64,000 bases of DNA from Lethocerus indicus. Lineage: Eukaryota > Arthropoda > Insecta > Hemiptera > Belostomatidae. The DNA lies in NCBI GenBank assembly GCA_019843655.1, contig JACDQD010000003.1, forward strand, positions 6,574,925 through 6,638,924, read 5' to 3'. Made by a program: the position numbers and the translations under genes. Under the pieces are notes generated by a model, which saw only the letters and a list, made by a program, of their open reading frames with translations, was not told the DNA's origin and made no database searches. Below are positions 36,023 to 48,400 of this stretch, in pieces; positions within the stretch are counted from its first letter, which is position 1; every line of letters starts with the position of its first letter.

Positions 36023-39000
36023 TACAACAAACAGACAACCACCACATTACAAGGGACCGTGACAGTGTTGTGAGGATACCCAAAAAACATCCAAAGTGCC
36101 TAAGTGACTAACATGACTAACAGCCGAAACCGGTTTAGCAAAACACCAAACTAGCGGGAGGAGACAGAAACACGAAATCTACAGTATTCCAACCCCTCGC
36201 AGACCACAAAACAGGTATTCTAAACTAGCTCTATATTTGTAGAGAATCAAATTATCTTCGTCCCTCAATTATTTTTTATAACGTTTATAATAATTCAACA
36301 TTTTCGTTCAGCCAAGCACCCGAATATTACTCCGCCCAACACACATATTAAATATATTCGGCCACATTCATTAAACAAGCTTCGCTTGAAGTATGAAAAT
36401 GGTTCTCTATTTCCATTACCCATTGGCTTTCCACTGTCAAACATTCGACAAATATTTGTCTAGCGCACGATACTACGTTTTAGTTTATTACGTTTATTCG
36501 TCGGAGTTATTATTTGCGTATGACCAACGCATAACGGGCTCATATTTTCCGGATAATACAACGGAGTATAAGGCCGTGAAAAAAATCGTGTAGCAGCCCT
36601 GAAGATAAAAAAATTACTGTATTTTTAAATACATACCAACCCAGATGTTATTATCTAAAATATCGGCTTAGAATTAGATCGGTAAAAAGAGTAAAATTTA
36701 GATTTAAACTCTCTATCTCTTTCCCTCTTCCCTTTCCACCAATACAAGAAAAAGATTTAGCGGAAATTAACCGTAACTCTGTAGACGTCTTACTTTACTG
36801 TCGGACACTAAACCGAAGGTAAGAAAGATATTAGGCCAGATCTGTTTTAACCGGTCTAGACGCGTACCAAAAGAAAACCTTTTGTGAAAACTCTTCTCGC
36901 GATTTACACCTTTGCAAATGTATGAAAAAATAAATTGCACGCTATGAACGAACAAATGAAACATGATTAGGCGATATTTTTTTAGTTTCCACAATTCAAT
37001 TATAGATTTTTTAATACAATAATAAAGTGCAAATTATGAGAGTTGAAACTGGTATAAGGCTTTGGTTTCAATTATACTTGAACGAAATAATAAAACCTAG
37101 ATAAAAATTCTGGTTTAAATTCGGAGCCATTTTCGGTAAGACCAATAAGGGGAATAAAGAATAATGAAATAGTTAAAAAAAACAGTAGAAAAGAGCTGTT
37201 GAATTAGTAAGTAAGACCTTTAGGAATCAGATTGTAAATTATTCAGTCATTCTAGGGTTGACCTTTAGCTGTAAAAGGGCAGATTGAATAAGGCCCAAAA
37301 TTAGGGCTTCCGGAGTCCCCATGGTTTATCTCTCGCACAACCACGCACTGAATACTACCAAATCATATCATAAAATTCCTATAAAATTATGGCGATGGAA
37401 ATACAATTCTAGAATTGGAGGGGTGGTGGTCGACCTAAACTGAACAAGCCAAGAGAGGGAAGCAGTTTTAATAAAATAATAACTAATGTATTTATATACA
37501 TTACTGGTAAAATGTCCTATAACTATATAATTTAGCAACCACCTAAGCGACCGAGTACCGATTGATGTTACATAAAGATAATGCAGTTCTCGACCAACAC
37601 TCTCTGCCGAGGTAACCGACCATTTTTATTCAATCAAATTTGGCAAAATAAATTAGTCCTTAATTACTTAAAAATTTCCAATTGGAGGTAAATTAGTTGT
37701 ATGACAAATTAATTTTACATTGTCATTTCACGTTTAGTCGCTTGGTTTTTCCGTGATAAAAAATACAAGACACGAGACAGGGGTAGTCGGACGGGGCCGT
37801 AATCCGCCATTCCGTCAGTCCTCGAATAATTACATTTTCCTGAGACCTCCAGAGTCGTAATTGCGATAATAAACTCGGAACCCTCATGATTTTTATATTC
37901 TTATTAGAATTTCTAAGCTGCCCCGAGGAACAATGTAATTCTGGGCCCTATCATTATTGTTAAATAGAGGGTTGTTTTAACGATCCCTTTTTACTCTTCA
38001 ACAGAGAAACTAGAGACGCTGTATCGCTGTAGTTGTTTTTTTCCTACCCGCCTCTAAAGGTATTAAAAAAATGTTCAACAGTATATTTCGTTTTAGTGAC
38101 TTCGAAGGGTATTTTATTAAAGTAGCCTTTTTAGAATTAATACCTAAACATTGGTTTAATAAATTGCAACAAATCATTCGTACTATTTCCATTAAAAAAA
38201 TGAAAATTTGCATAGGTTTATCTTTTCAATGTCTTACAATATTTAATTGTAAATACTTTCTTTATAACTTCCTTCTTTCCTTATAGAATTATTATTCGTT
38301 AACTAGCTTTAAAAATATATAACGCTTATATATGTTTCAAATCGGAGAATGAGCACATTGTACCTACCATCAAGTAATTTACTGAGATAAATTTATCTCA
38401 TATTGTAAATAATCAACACTGTAAATAATCTGCCTCGTTTGCAATTTACACATATATTGAAGAATACATACTTAATATAGATTGATATTAAATTACCTGG
38501 ACGATGTCGCCATAGTGACCTCCGGCGGCTGTGAGGTTGATGAGGCAGTAATATGGGACGCTGTTCTCCCTCGGTCTGTGCAGCTCCAGCTCGTAAGTCT
38601 TGCCAACCTCACCGTAGTATGTCCTGTTGCAGGCTGCAATCATCAAAATACAACAGAAAATAATTACCGATTTGTACGTATTCAATTAATAAGGACTAAG
38701 AGATAAAGGATATTGAGCAGAAAATTGGGAGAAATCTGGAGACAGATATTCTTCCTTCAATACAGAAGTCCTTCAATCCTTTATGGGACTAGTTAAAATA
38801 CCACTTTCATCATGCTCGATTGTATTATCGTTCATTCTATTTTTTTGTCCATAAATACATTACCCCCCGGGTGGAAGCAATAGTTGGGCGTCCGTCAACC
38901 ATTACTACGATTCATCATTATAAATAAAATCAGTATATACTGATTGATGATTAAAGTGAAAATAATGATGGATAGCTAAGTTTTAATTTGTATAGCGCGA

Positions 39001-42000
39001 AAAGAATGCGCGGCAAGAGAAACACTCCATAATCGAAATATCGTGAAATTAAAGTTTCACAGTCACCTAATTTACTTGATGTCTAGTTCCCGACAGTTAT
39101 AAGTATCACAGCGGATCGATAAAACCTGTGATGAAAGATTGTTTGATTAAATCTCAAAGAGCGTGATTGATGATTCATGACTGATATTCCATTCACGATT
39201 GTTACTGAACTAATGGAACTAATGGTGTTAACGATTGAGAAAAAAATAAAAAATTAGCGAATAAATTATTTTAACGGATATGACCTGAAGGGCAAGAGAG
39301 TTTTAATTTTTGACTTGTCACGTCAAAAGATATAATTGAACAATTTATTTTCACCTTTTTGCCTTATAAATATGGACAAACATTAACACTATAACTTTCA
39401 TGTATGCACTACGGGGAGGTGAAAAAGTGTTCCCGAATCTCATTTCAATAGTTTCTACAACGCTTTTTCAACTATCTAGGCGGGTGAATTCCAACAGTGG
39501 GACACGATCAAATCTATACTTGAGCCAATAATTGACGTCCTAGGTACTTAATCAAGGTGACAACTAAGTATCCCATTCATCACTCCGTGTAATACGCTCA
39601 TCCCATTCTAACTGAATACATTCTGAGTATGGTGGTTCCTACTAGAATTAATAATAACATCGTACATATTGTCAAATCATATTAAATCATAAGGATTATT
39701 ATCACATTTTATAAATAATTCTGTCGCTACATTGTTACTTTCTTTTATTTATTGTACGATAAACAAACAGTAACATTTCAACGAGTGAAATAGGATGAGG
39801 AGTGAGGCGGTAATTGAACTTTAGAAACTGGGATTTTATTAGTTCATCAACTGACGGTATGTTGAGCTCGTGGTAAATGGTGCGATTTGAAATATACCAG
39901 GGAGCATTGAGGTTGGTTCGAAGGACTTTTGATTGGGGTCTCCGGATGCGAGCGATGTTGGATCTCTTAGTGGAACCCTTTAGTTCTACGACGTAAGGTT
40001 TTAATTTAGCTTTGTATATCTTGAACTTGTTGGCAAAGGTAAATTTTGATGGCCGTTTTAGTAATCCCCTTAATACTCCGAATTTTTAGGTTTACGTCGA
40101 TTCTTTTGAATTGAAAGTTGGTAGCACACACGGTACGATGTCTCAGAGAGCACTGATTGTTACGTTCGAACAAAAAATAAAGTTAAAATACCTAGTGCAA
40201 TTACAAAGATTTATTTTGGAGTATTTCATCCATCACTCTTGTCCTTATACTTAAGTTAGACCGGTTTCGGCTTCTTTCCGTCAATAATATTGAGTCAGTA
40301 ATATTATCGGATCCTGTCGACTTATTGTCGAGTTTTGCTTTACTATAAATATAACACGGATTTATTACAGACAGTGCTTCTGGGGCGAGGCTTTTTCTCA
40401 AAGAAAGAGCCAAAACAAGAATTTAAATTATGCAATAACATTTGTTCCCTAAATAATGCGGCGTCGTCGAAAAGCCCGGACGTTTATTTTACTTCCCGCC
40501 GAGTTTTCGGATTAATTAATTCCGCGCCTTTAACTTCGCCCGTTGACGGGAAACACCGGGGAAATGACGCCTAAGTGTGCATTGTTATATTTTTTATTAT
40601 TTAGAGCGAATAAATGGATATTGCTGGACGACATAGAGCGGGGAGGAGGTTCCCTTTGACGTGACGTGCAACAAAAGAAGGCGTATTTTCGCCCGGAGCG
40701 ATGTTCTTCATCATGTTTTTCTTGGTGATGCGATGAAATATGGGCTTTGATGTGTGGCCCTCGGCGGATGGCGGTCCCGCGGGACCCTATTCATCAATAG
40801 AAGGTTGGGCCCGAGCTCCACCGTTCAAATAACGATACGCGATGAGGCGGCCGCGCGGGATCAACCCCTCCCCCCATCCACCCGCCACAACTGAAGTGCC
40901 GTTTTTATTTCACCATCCTAGAGATGTCTCCTTTCAATCATTCGCCTATAAATTGCACCGCCCGTCGGCCTTTTCTAGACCGGCGTGTTTTCCTTCCACT
41001 TTTCTGTACGTCCTAACATCCCCGTGTTATCCTGAGAAATAACAAGGATGAAAAGCGTATTACGAAGTCATTGCCAGAAGCGGAATGTATTTATTTCACT
41101 ACCGAAACTCCGGCCCCGGTTGTCCATATATCACCCTTCGGCTTTGTCGGTAACATTAATATTGCGACGTTTTGTCGGGCATTAAGTATTAGTCAAATAA
41201 GTACCTATAGTGTGTTTATATCGAGTGATTGGTGCTTGATCTTCACGAGGTAGATTCAATACTGGGCCATTTATAATAGTTTTATTTATTAACGTTATTG
41301 TTATTTTATTGCGGGACCTGCATTGCGCACGTTATCACCGTATGTAAACTGTATCGTATAATATTATGTGTGGAATTTCGCATTATGTTACCAAACTTGA
41401 ATGCGACCCTGGACACTTTTGTATATATTTTTCCGTTTGTGACTTCTACAGGAGGTTCGGCGTTTTTCGGACGTGCTTAGTTATTGTCGAATCGCAGAAC
41501 AGATTCGCAACAAGAATTTCATTCTTCGATAACACCATTAATAACGCTCTTGTCCCGTACTGGTTAAAGAGGGGACCGGTTCGGAACGACGTACCGAATA
41601 AACGGGCGGCCGTAAACTTTCTTCCGCTTCGTATAAGTTTCCACGTTGGACGTAATTGAATTCGGCGAGATGCCGCTTTAATGTCCCGTCGACAGTGGCG
41701 GCCCGTCCGGAGTCCGGAGGTAGCGCCATTAAAGTTTTAGCGCCGAGGTATTCGCCCGGGTAATCCTGGGGCCTTCAGCCGCCCCCTTAATGACCCGCCG
41801 ATTTCGCCCACCCCCGCCTCGCCCTCCACCAGCTGGAGGAGGAGGGATTCCACCCGCCGAACCGCCACAGGAGATTAGCCCCAGATAAATCCCCCTTCAG
41901 TTAACCTCCGATTCATTTCAGGGTGCTGTTAAAATAACCGTTCTCCCCGTTTGAAGACTCTGAATAGGCCGGTTTTAACTGTGCCCACGCCGAAATAGGC

Positions 42001-45000
42001 TTCAGTTGAAACAGAATTGGAATAATATATTAATACAAAACGTTGACCGTATGAGACGGTCGTAATACCTTTACCGCTTAAAATATGTTCTCAATGTAGA
42101 ATACTCTAAAGCCACATTTTAATAATTCTGAGCCCGAGAGAAGTTTGAAACTTCGAAAATGAGAGCTCACGTAAGTTTATCTGGGAGCTAAAGTGTGAAC
42201 ACTCCATGCCTACCGAGTTAAAATAAATATGGCCTGTGTTTCATAGCATTATACTGCTACCATATTTATTCTAAGCGCTTTCCTACCTAAGGGCAACGAG
42301 GCTACACGTTGTCTGTTAGGATAATCGAACTCGTAAAAAGAGACGATAACTTCACAGTTGAATTTATTATTCACATTTTCGCCGAAAGGCCGTCGGTTCT
42401 AATCCGACCGTGGACACATTTTATTCCTATTCATAATTTTAATATGAAATCGAGTCAGTCTAAAATTATTTCCGAACCACTCCGATTGTTTTTATCTTCA
42501 CTTCTTGTTGAGGAATATTGAAAGGGAAGAGTGGGTTCACCGGGTACAAGAGCAAATCCCGTCGGCGGGTTTGGTCACGTGTTTGGGGCATTAGTGGCCG
42601 GACAGTGTTGATCCCCGTGAGCCGAGGTCAGTTTAGATAGTATCAACCCGTCGGTCGCTCGGTCGGTTTAGGCAACCCGGTCACATACTACAGACCGGAG
42701 GCTGTAGCCCCTCCAAATGTGTCCCTACTAGTCTTCCACAGTATTCGGTACTTTCTTTTATACGAGAAGAAAGGTCTTTCCCCAACACAGGATAAAAGTT
42801 AATTCCTTATGTCACAAATGCACAGTAAACAATTATTTCTTAAGGGGTAATGAGCAAAATTGTATTATGTATTTTATCCGTTGTTTGACTAAAGCTACAT
42901 GAACTATACTAACAGATCAAACAGTCTATGTATTCTCTTTCCATATATGCCGGTGAACTCTGGGGAGGGTTTCCACAGTTAATATAAAAAGTACATGTTG
43001 TACCACGCCCCCTTTAAAATACCTGTAAAATAGACGATAATGGAAAAGTAAATCAAGTAGTAGAAAGTTGGAGGAGAAAGTTCGGTGTTGAGCCTAGCCG
43101 CAACCCCGGCGAACTTGCGGGCATGTTCTGACGTGGAAAATCGAGATGAGAGGAGGGGGGTACCCGGTTCTATTTTCAGCCCCCCTCCGGTTAAATATTA
43201 GAGAGGAACACACAGACTTCTTACTGAACACTTCTTAAAGGCCGAACAAACTCCGAGCCGTCTCCGATCAAACTTTCGTTCAAGCGTCCAAGTTCAACTG
43301 GCGGAATATAAAAATATAAAACGGTTTGGCTTTGTGGATGTCTCGGTTAAATCTAACTTCGAGTACTCTGTAGCACCAATTTGGTATAGCGTTTTGAATA
43401 TTAAATTAAAACTCAAACCCGGATCTAATGTTTCAGCATGTCATCGAGTATATGAAGATAGGCAAATAGGCATATTCTAAGCAAACCGCTTTGAGAAAAA
43501 AGTACGTGTTTGAAACCAATTGAATTATATGAGTGAAGATTATGTTATTGTGATCTGTATTCTTCACACACACTCTTCACATCTCATAAGTGTATGACGA
43601 CTGACAGTAGTACGGGGATTCTCTTCACTCATTCCAACAGAATGTAAATAAATGAAATCCTTATAATCTATAGTCAATAGTGATTAATCTAAATATGACA
43701 GAGTGCGGAATTTGTATCGATCGCATAGTGACTTCATCGGCAAAATGGTGAAAAACCGAAACAAGCTTGGCTTAAGACCAAAAAATAAGGAGAGAGAAAA
43801 ACGCAAAGGGGTGATATTTCAGATGTGACTGGCCGGAAATTTGATTTAAATCTTGAGCTGGATACGGATATCTGTATTTCCGTGTTGGCAATAAGGAAAG
43901 GGACGGGACGGGGGCAATATTGGCTGGGGCTATGCGTTATTGGGTTGATTGCGAAGACACCTCGGCCGGTCGAGATAACCAACCGTAAGGGGCCCGTGGG
44001 CACAACTCAAGCCCGGTAAAACTCCTTTAGGACCAATAAAAGTAAATCAGAGAGGAGGCCGCCCTCATAAATTCGGGGTCGCAGCCCCTTTAAATCACCC
44101 GCCCCAAGACTCTCGGCATTATTGTCCGAGAAAAAAGGCTGGGGGATCTTCACGCTCGATTTGATTAGTTGGCGTCGTCACTCGCCTCCCCAATTACTTC
44201 GAGTCCGGTTTAAACTATTATAAATTGGTTTATAATACCTTCTTAAGAGTTATAGGTAGATAATTGTCCCCTTAATAAATATCCAGCTCTATCCACTCAA
44301 TAGTGGATATTGCAATATTTTGGCGACGGCTGGCGAGAAACACGCGAGACCGCTGCTTGATTGGGGTTACTGCCTATTAGGTACAAGGTAACAGTTGACG
44401 ACAGCCCAGAAAGGATATTATATGCTGGCCGCATTACCTCAATATGGCACGAATTATCTAGAACACGCGAAGTTAGGATCAAATTCTAATGGTCGTTGAG
44501 GACATTGTAAAAATACCGTAGATTTCGTGTGCTTCTGTCACCTCTCGCTGGTTCGGTTTTTGCTAAACCGGTTTCGGCTGCTCGCCATCTTCAGTAGCGG
44601 TGTTAGTCACTTTTGGCACTTTGGATGTTTTTTGGCATCCTCACTGCACTGTCACTGTCACTTTTACTGATATAATTGTAATGATCTAAAAGAATAATAG
44701 TATTCCCAAACAACGACTAGAAAACAAAGATAGACCCCTGTTGCTTCCAACTACCGAATTTATTGAAGAAGATGGCGCTCCAATGCAGACCCGCAAAACA
44801 GAGTTGTCTTGACGGTCTAGTATCTATTGCTTAGACGAAGCTGACAGAACTAGCGCCCCCTGAGGGTGGTGCAGAAATGTACTTAACGAAAGTTCGTCAG
44901 TACAAGCTTTTTTATTTCAGGTGTATGAAGCTCCTGATATTCAAAGGAATATTGTGGCAACTATAAATCAACGTTTTTTGCACTCCTGAAAACTGCCGTG

Positions 45001-45352
45001 CAAATGAAACTGAAATTATCCCGGGTGATTCAATTTCTTTGGTCCGAAATCGCGGTTTAGTGTTCGATTTGAATTATTACAAACCGTGGGCGCGCTAAAA
45101 ATGCCACGTCCGGTCAGTGCACTTGGCGACTGAATCTATACCCCTCTCCCCCGCCAACCGCAGACCACTGCCACCGCAATTCAACGCCAAATAATTTCAC
45201 GCTCTAGATCTGTAAATCATGTTTGGTCCAAATTAAACAGTATCCGACTGGAATCGTTTGGCTCGGGAGGACATTGTACGCTGGGCCCGGGCATTTCGGA
45301 TTATCAGAAAATTGGTCCCGGGCCCGTCCGAATCGGCCCCCGGCGCTCTCTC

Positions 45353-45416
<64 letters not shown>

Positions 45417-48400
45417 CCTCTCACTCAGCCCCCAGAAGCGCACAAATATGGTAATTTACCGCTTATCGTCTATAAAGCGGGGGTGGATTTTGCCCGTTAG
45501 CCCGGTCCAGCCCACCCCCGGGGGCATTGCGCGCCCCCGTTTCAATTAGCGCGTTATTACGAATTTCGGGCGCATCTCGAATCCGTGCCCCTCCAGTCGG
45601 ACAACTCCACCCCATTCGGCGCATTCATAGTTCGGCTTAATAGGCATGTTTCTCAGTAAAGTGTTATATTAAAAAAGATACACCATAAGTAAATTCATTT
45701 ATTGAGTCAATAGCTTGACTCAAGAAGAAGATACTACGGCGCTATAATGCAGACCCGCATAACAGAGTTGGCTTGACGGTCTAGTATCTATTTCTTTAGA
45801 CGGCGCCGACTGAACTAGGGCCCCTGAGGGTGGTGCGGAAATGTACTTAACTAAAGTTCGTTTGGTCCTCTTACACCGATAAACTAGCGCCCCCTGAGGA
45901 TGGTGCGGAAATGTACTTAACTAAAGTTCGTTTGGTCCTCTTACACCGATAACCTAGCGCCCCCTGAGGGTGGTGCGGAAATGTACTTAACTAAAGTTCG
46001 TTTGGTCCTCTGACACCGATAAACTAGCGCCCCCTGAGGATGGTGCGGAAATGTACTTAACTAAAGTTCGTTTGGTCCTCTTACACCGATAACCTAGCGC
46101 CCCCTGAGGGTGGTGCGGAAATGGTGCGGAAATGTACTTAACTAAAGTTCGTTGGGTCCTCTTACACCGATAAACTAGCGCCCCCTGAGGGTGGTGCGGA
46201 AATGTACACAACTAAAGTTCGGTGGGTGCACTTGCAGCGATTAACTAGATTACTAAAAATAAACTTTTTTCAATAAATTTTGCACTCTCTCGAGTCACTC
46301 CTTTTCACGAACCTACTCTCAATAATATATACGGTTGGGGCGACACTAGTATTTAACGCAGTGCAGAAGTCAAATGAGTAACGGAGTTAATTAGACCGTC
46401 TCATTTAATCAATCGGAGAAAGGCGCTAGTGGTAGAGATCCGAGCCACGGCTTAAAAGCGCCGGAGCTCGATTCTCCGATGACTGACAGATGGTTTTTCT
46501 TCAACTGCAAATTTTAATTGATTAAAAGGGACAAGCGCACTAACTCCAATGTAGCCATTACGCTATGTTCGTATTTGTTCAATTATTTTAAATGTAAATT
46601 TAACCCATGGTTAACCGCACCGGTGTACCAATCTGAAGAATGTACAGTTCTCAGCTAGCTCGCTTCAGACTGGATGATTGAAACCGAACTGAGTGAAACT
46701 GAACTTATATTTGTTTGGCTTATCATGATCTATAATACGGACTTAAGGATTTCCGTAATTATGGATCGTAATTTTGCTGCGAATGAGTTCCCACCGGCAT
46801 TATAATCCGTCCCGAATGTCAACCAGTGCGCAATATTAGATTGTCTCCGAGAGTCGTAATTGGGATCTTTCGTTAGTCGATAATGGGAAGCGTTCCCATT
46901 GTGGCCCCCAACACACCGACATCGTTTTACAATCGAGGCCGCCCACACATTAATTGTGCCTTTCATTCGCCCGGTCCTGTTTTGAGTAATACAACCTTAA
47001 TTAACCCCTGGCCAAAATAGAGAGGGATTATTAAATTAAACGATTGACTACATGATTTAGTGTTTGCGTGTTTCGGCGACTCTCTGTCGCCCGCAGTTAA
47101 TTGGAAACCTGAAATAAAACGAGGGTAACAGGGTGCGCTTAATGGACCAAAATAATCCAACAAATAATTCAATTGCGCTCGACTGCAAAATCAGTAGTGA
47201 ATGAGTTTTTCGTAAAACGGTTCGCTGTGAAATTCGTATCGGTGGGCGTGCAGAGAAACTTGTTCGTGTGTGATGCGAAAACGAAGAAAAATGAGCCCTC
47301 TTTTGGGAATTTCGATTAAACAAAAGTATCGTCGCTGGGAGATGGCAGAATTCTCCGCTCGTCTCTAGAACAAGGCATGACAACAGACAAACCACTTAAA
47401 AAAGGTACATCGGTATGCAGTAACAATACGTATTGAATCTTGCGATGCACAGACATGAGAAGGAAAACACGCAGAGATGATGAAAGTATGGGGAGAGAGC
47501 ATTCATGAAATTTATGAAAAATTTAAACAGTGAGATTTCTGGGATTCCACATAAAGCGGCATTCACATTCATCCATTAAACCAGTTATAAGGGAAAGCTT
47601 GCGTTTCGTACTTCATTCCTGAAGATAGTTTACATTCTTCATTTGAGTAACGCAACTTCTGTAAATAACAATTTTTACAAATTCTTATCGTAGATAGAAA
47701 ACACAATATTTCACGCTAATATGAGTGTAATACGCATTAATGAGAATTACAACTGTATTTCAAGGATTAAAAAACATATCACTGAATCACATAACTTCAT
47801 TATCTCTTCCAAATTTTAGCATAAAAACCGATTTCAAAGCAAAAATAAGAAAAATTCAACACCGAGTAAATGATTTCTGATTGCCGTTAACAAAATAAAA
47901 TAGAAATAGTAAAAAATATAATAAAAATCAGAGCAGAAACGAAGGTCAGGACAGGAGACTTGATTGCATATGCGTCCGTACTCGAATAATTTAGTAGCCA
48001 AGAACGTATCAGTCAGAGTTTGTCTCATATAAAATTCAGTCCGGATTGAGTTCGGCACAAGCTCCTCCTTGTATAACCAATAGCGAAGCTCAGAAACAAG
48101 CAAATGCAAGTTATAACTCTGATGACTGGTTTGTGTGAACGGTAATGATCGATTGGTGGGAACGTGCCAGTCAAGCGAAATGATAAAATATATATATATA
48201 CATTTGAACATACCGTCGAACGTACAGTCCTCTAACTGCCCTGGAAAGCATTCAGAAGAACATTTATGGTATGAATTTACAGAAAATCATCAGGAAAATT
48301 ATACACCAGTTTATTAGGCCTATATCAAAGTATAGTTTAAAATTAAACAACATGTTAAATTATGCCACTGAAACGTAGACCCAGATCTGGCTTTGAGTCG

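Larger units (their letters stand above)
23932..38496 (-). other. Culd-like large intron B/C (14.6 kb)
   Basis: GC-moderate intron. It carries an HHR-element fragment (24640-24685), a nearly full element with ten 70-bp units (26963-28112) and an inverted copy (35684-36227). Short open frames inside, such as 29208-29426 or 32458-32796, show no domain or compositional sign of coding. A G-rich tract lies at about 31708-31733. Confidence 0.85.

Noticed and set aside
40205..40300. Third functional hammerhead
   Set aside because: Only the GCCGAAACCGGTC part remains; the CTGANGA strand is not recognisable.
45233..45549. Open frames rich in Leu-Ser or Arg-Glu
   Set aside because: Produced by the (CT)n microsatellite.
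45987..46211. Minus-strand open frame with repeated peptide motif
   Set aside because: It is a translation of the 70-bp satellite; the period of 140 bp gives a false repeated protein.
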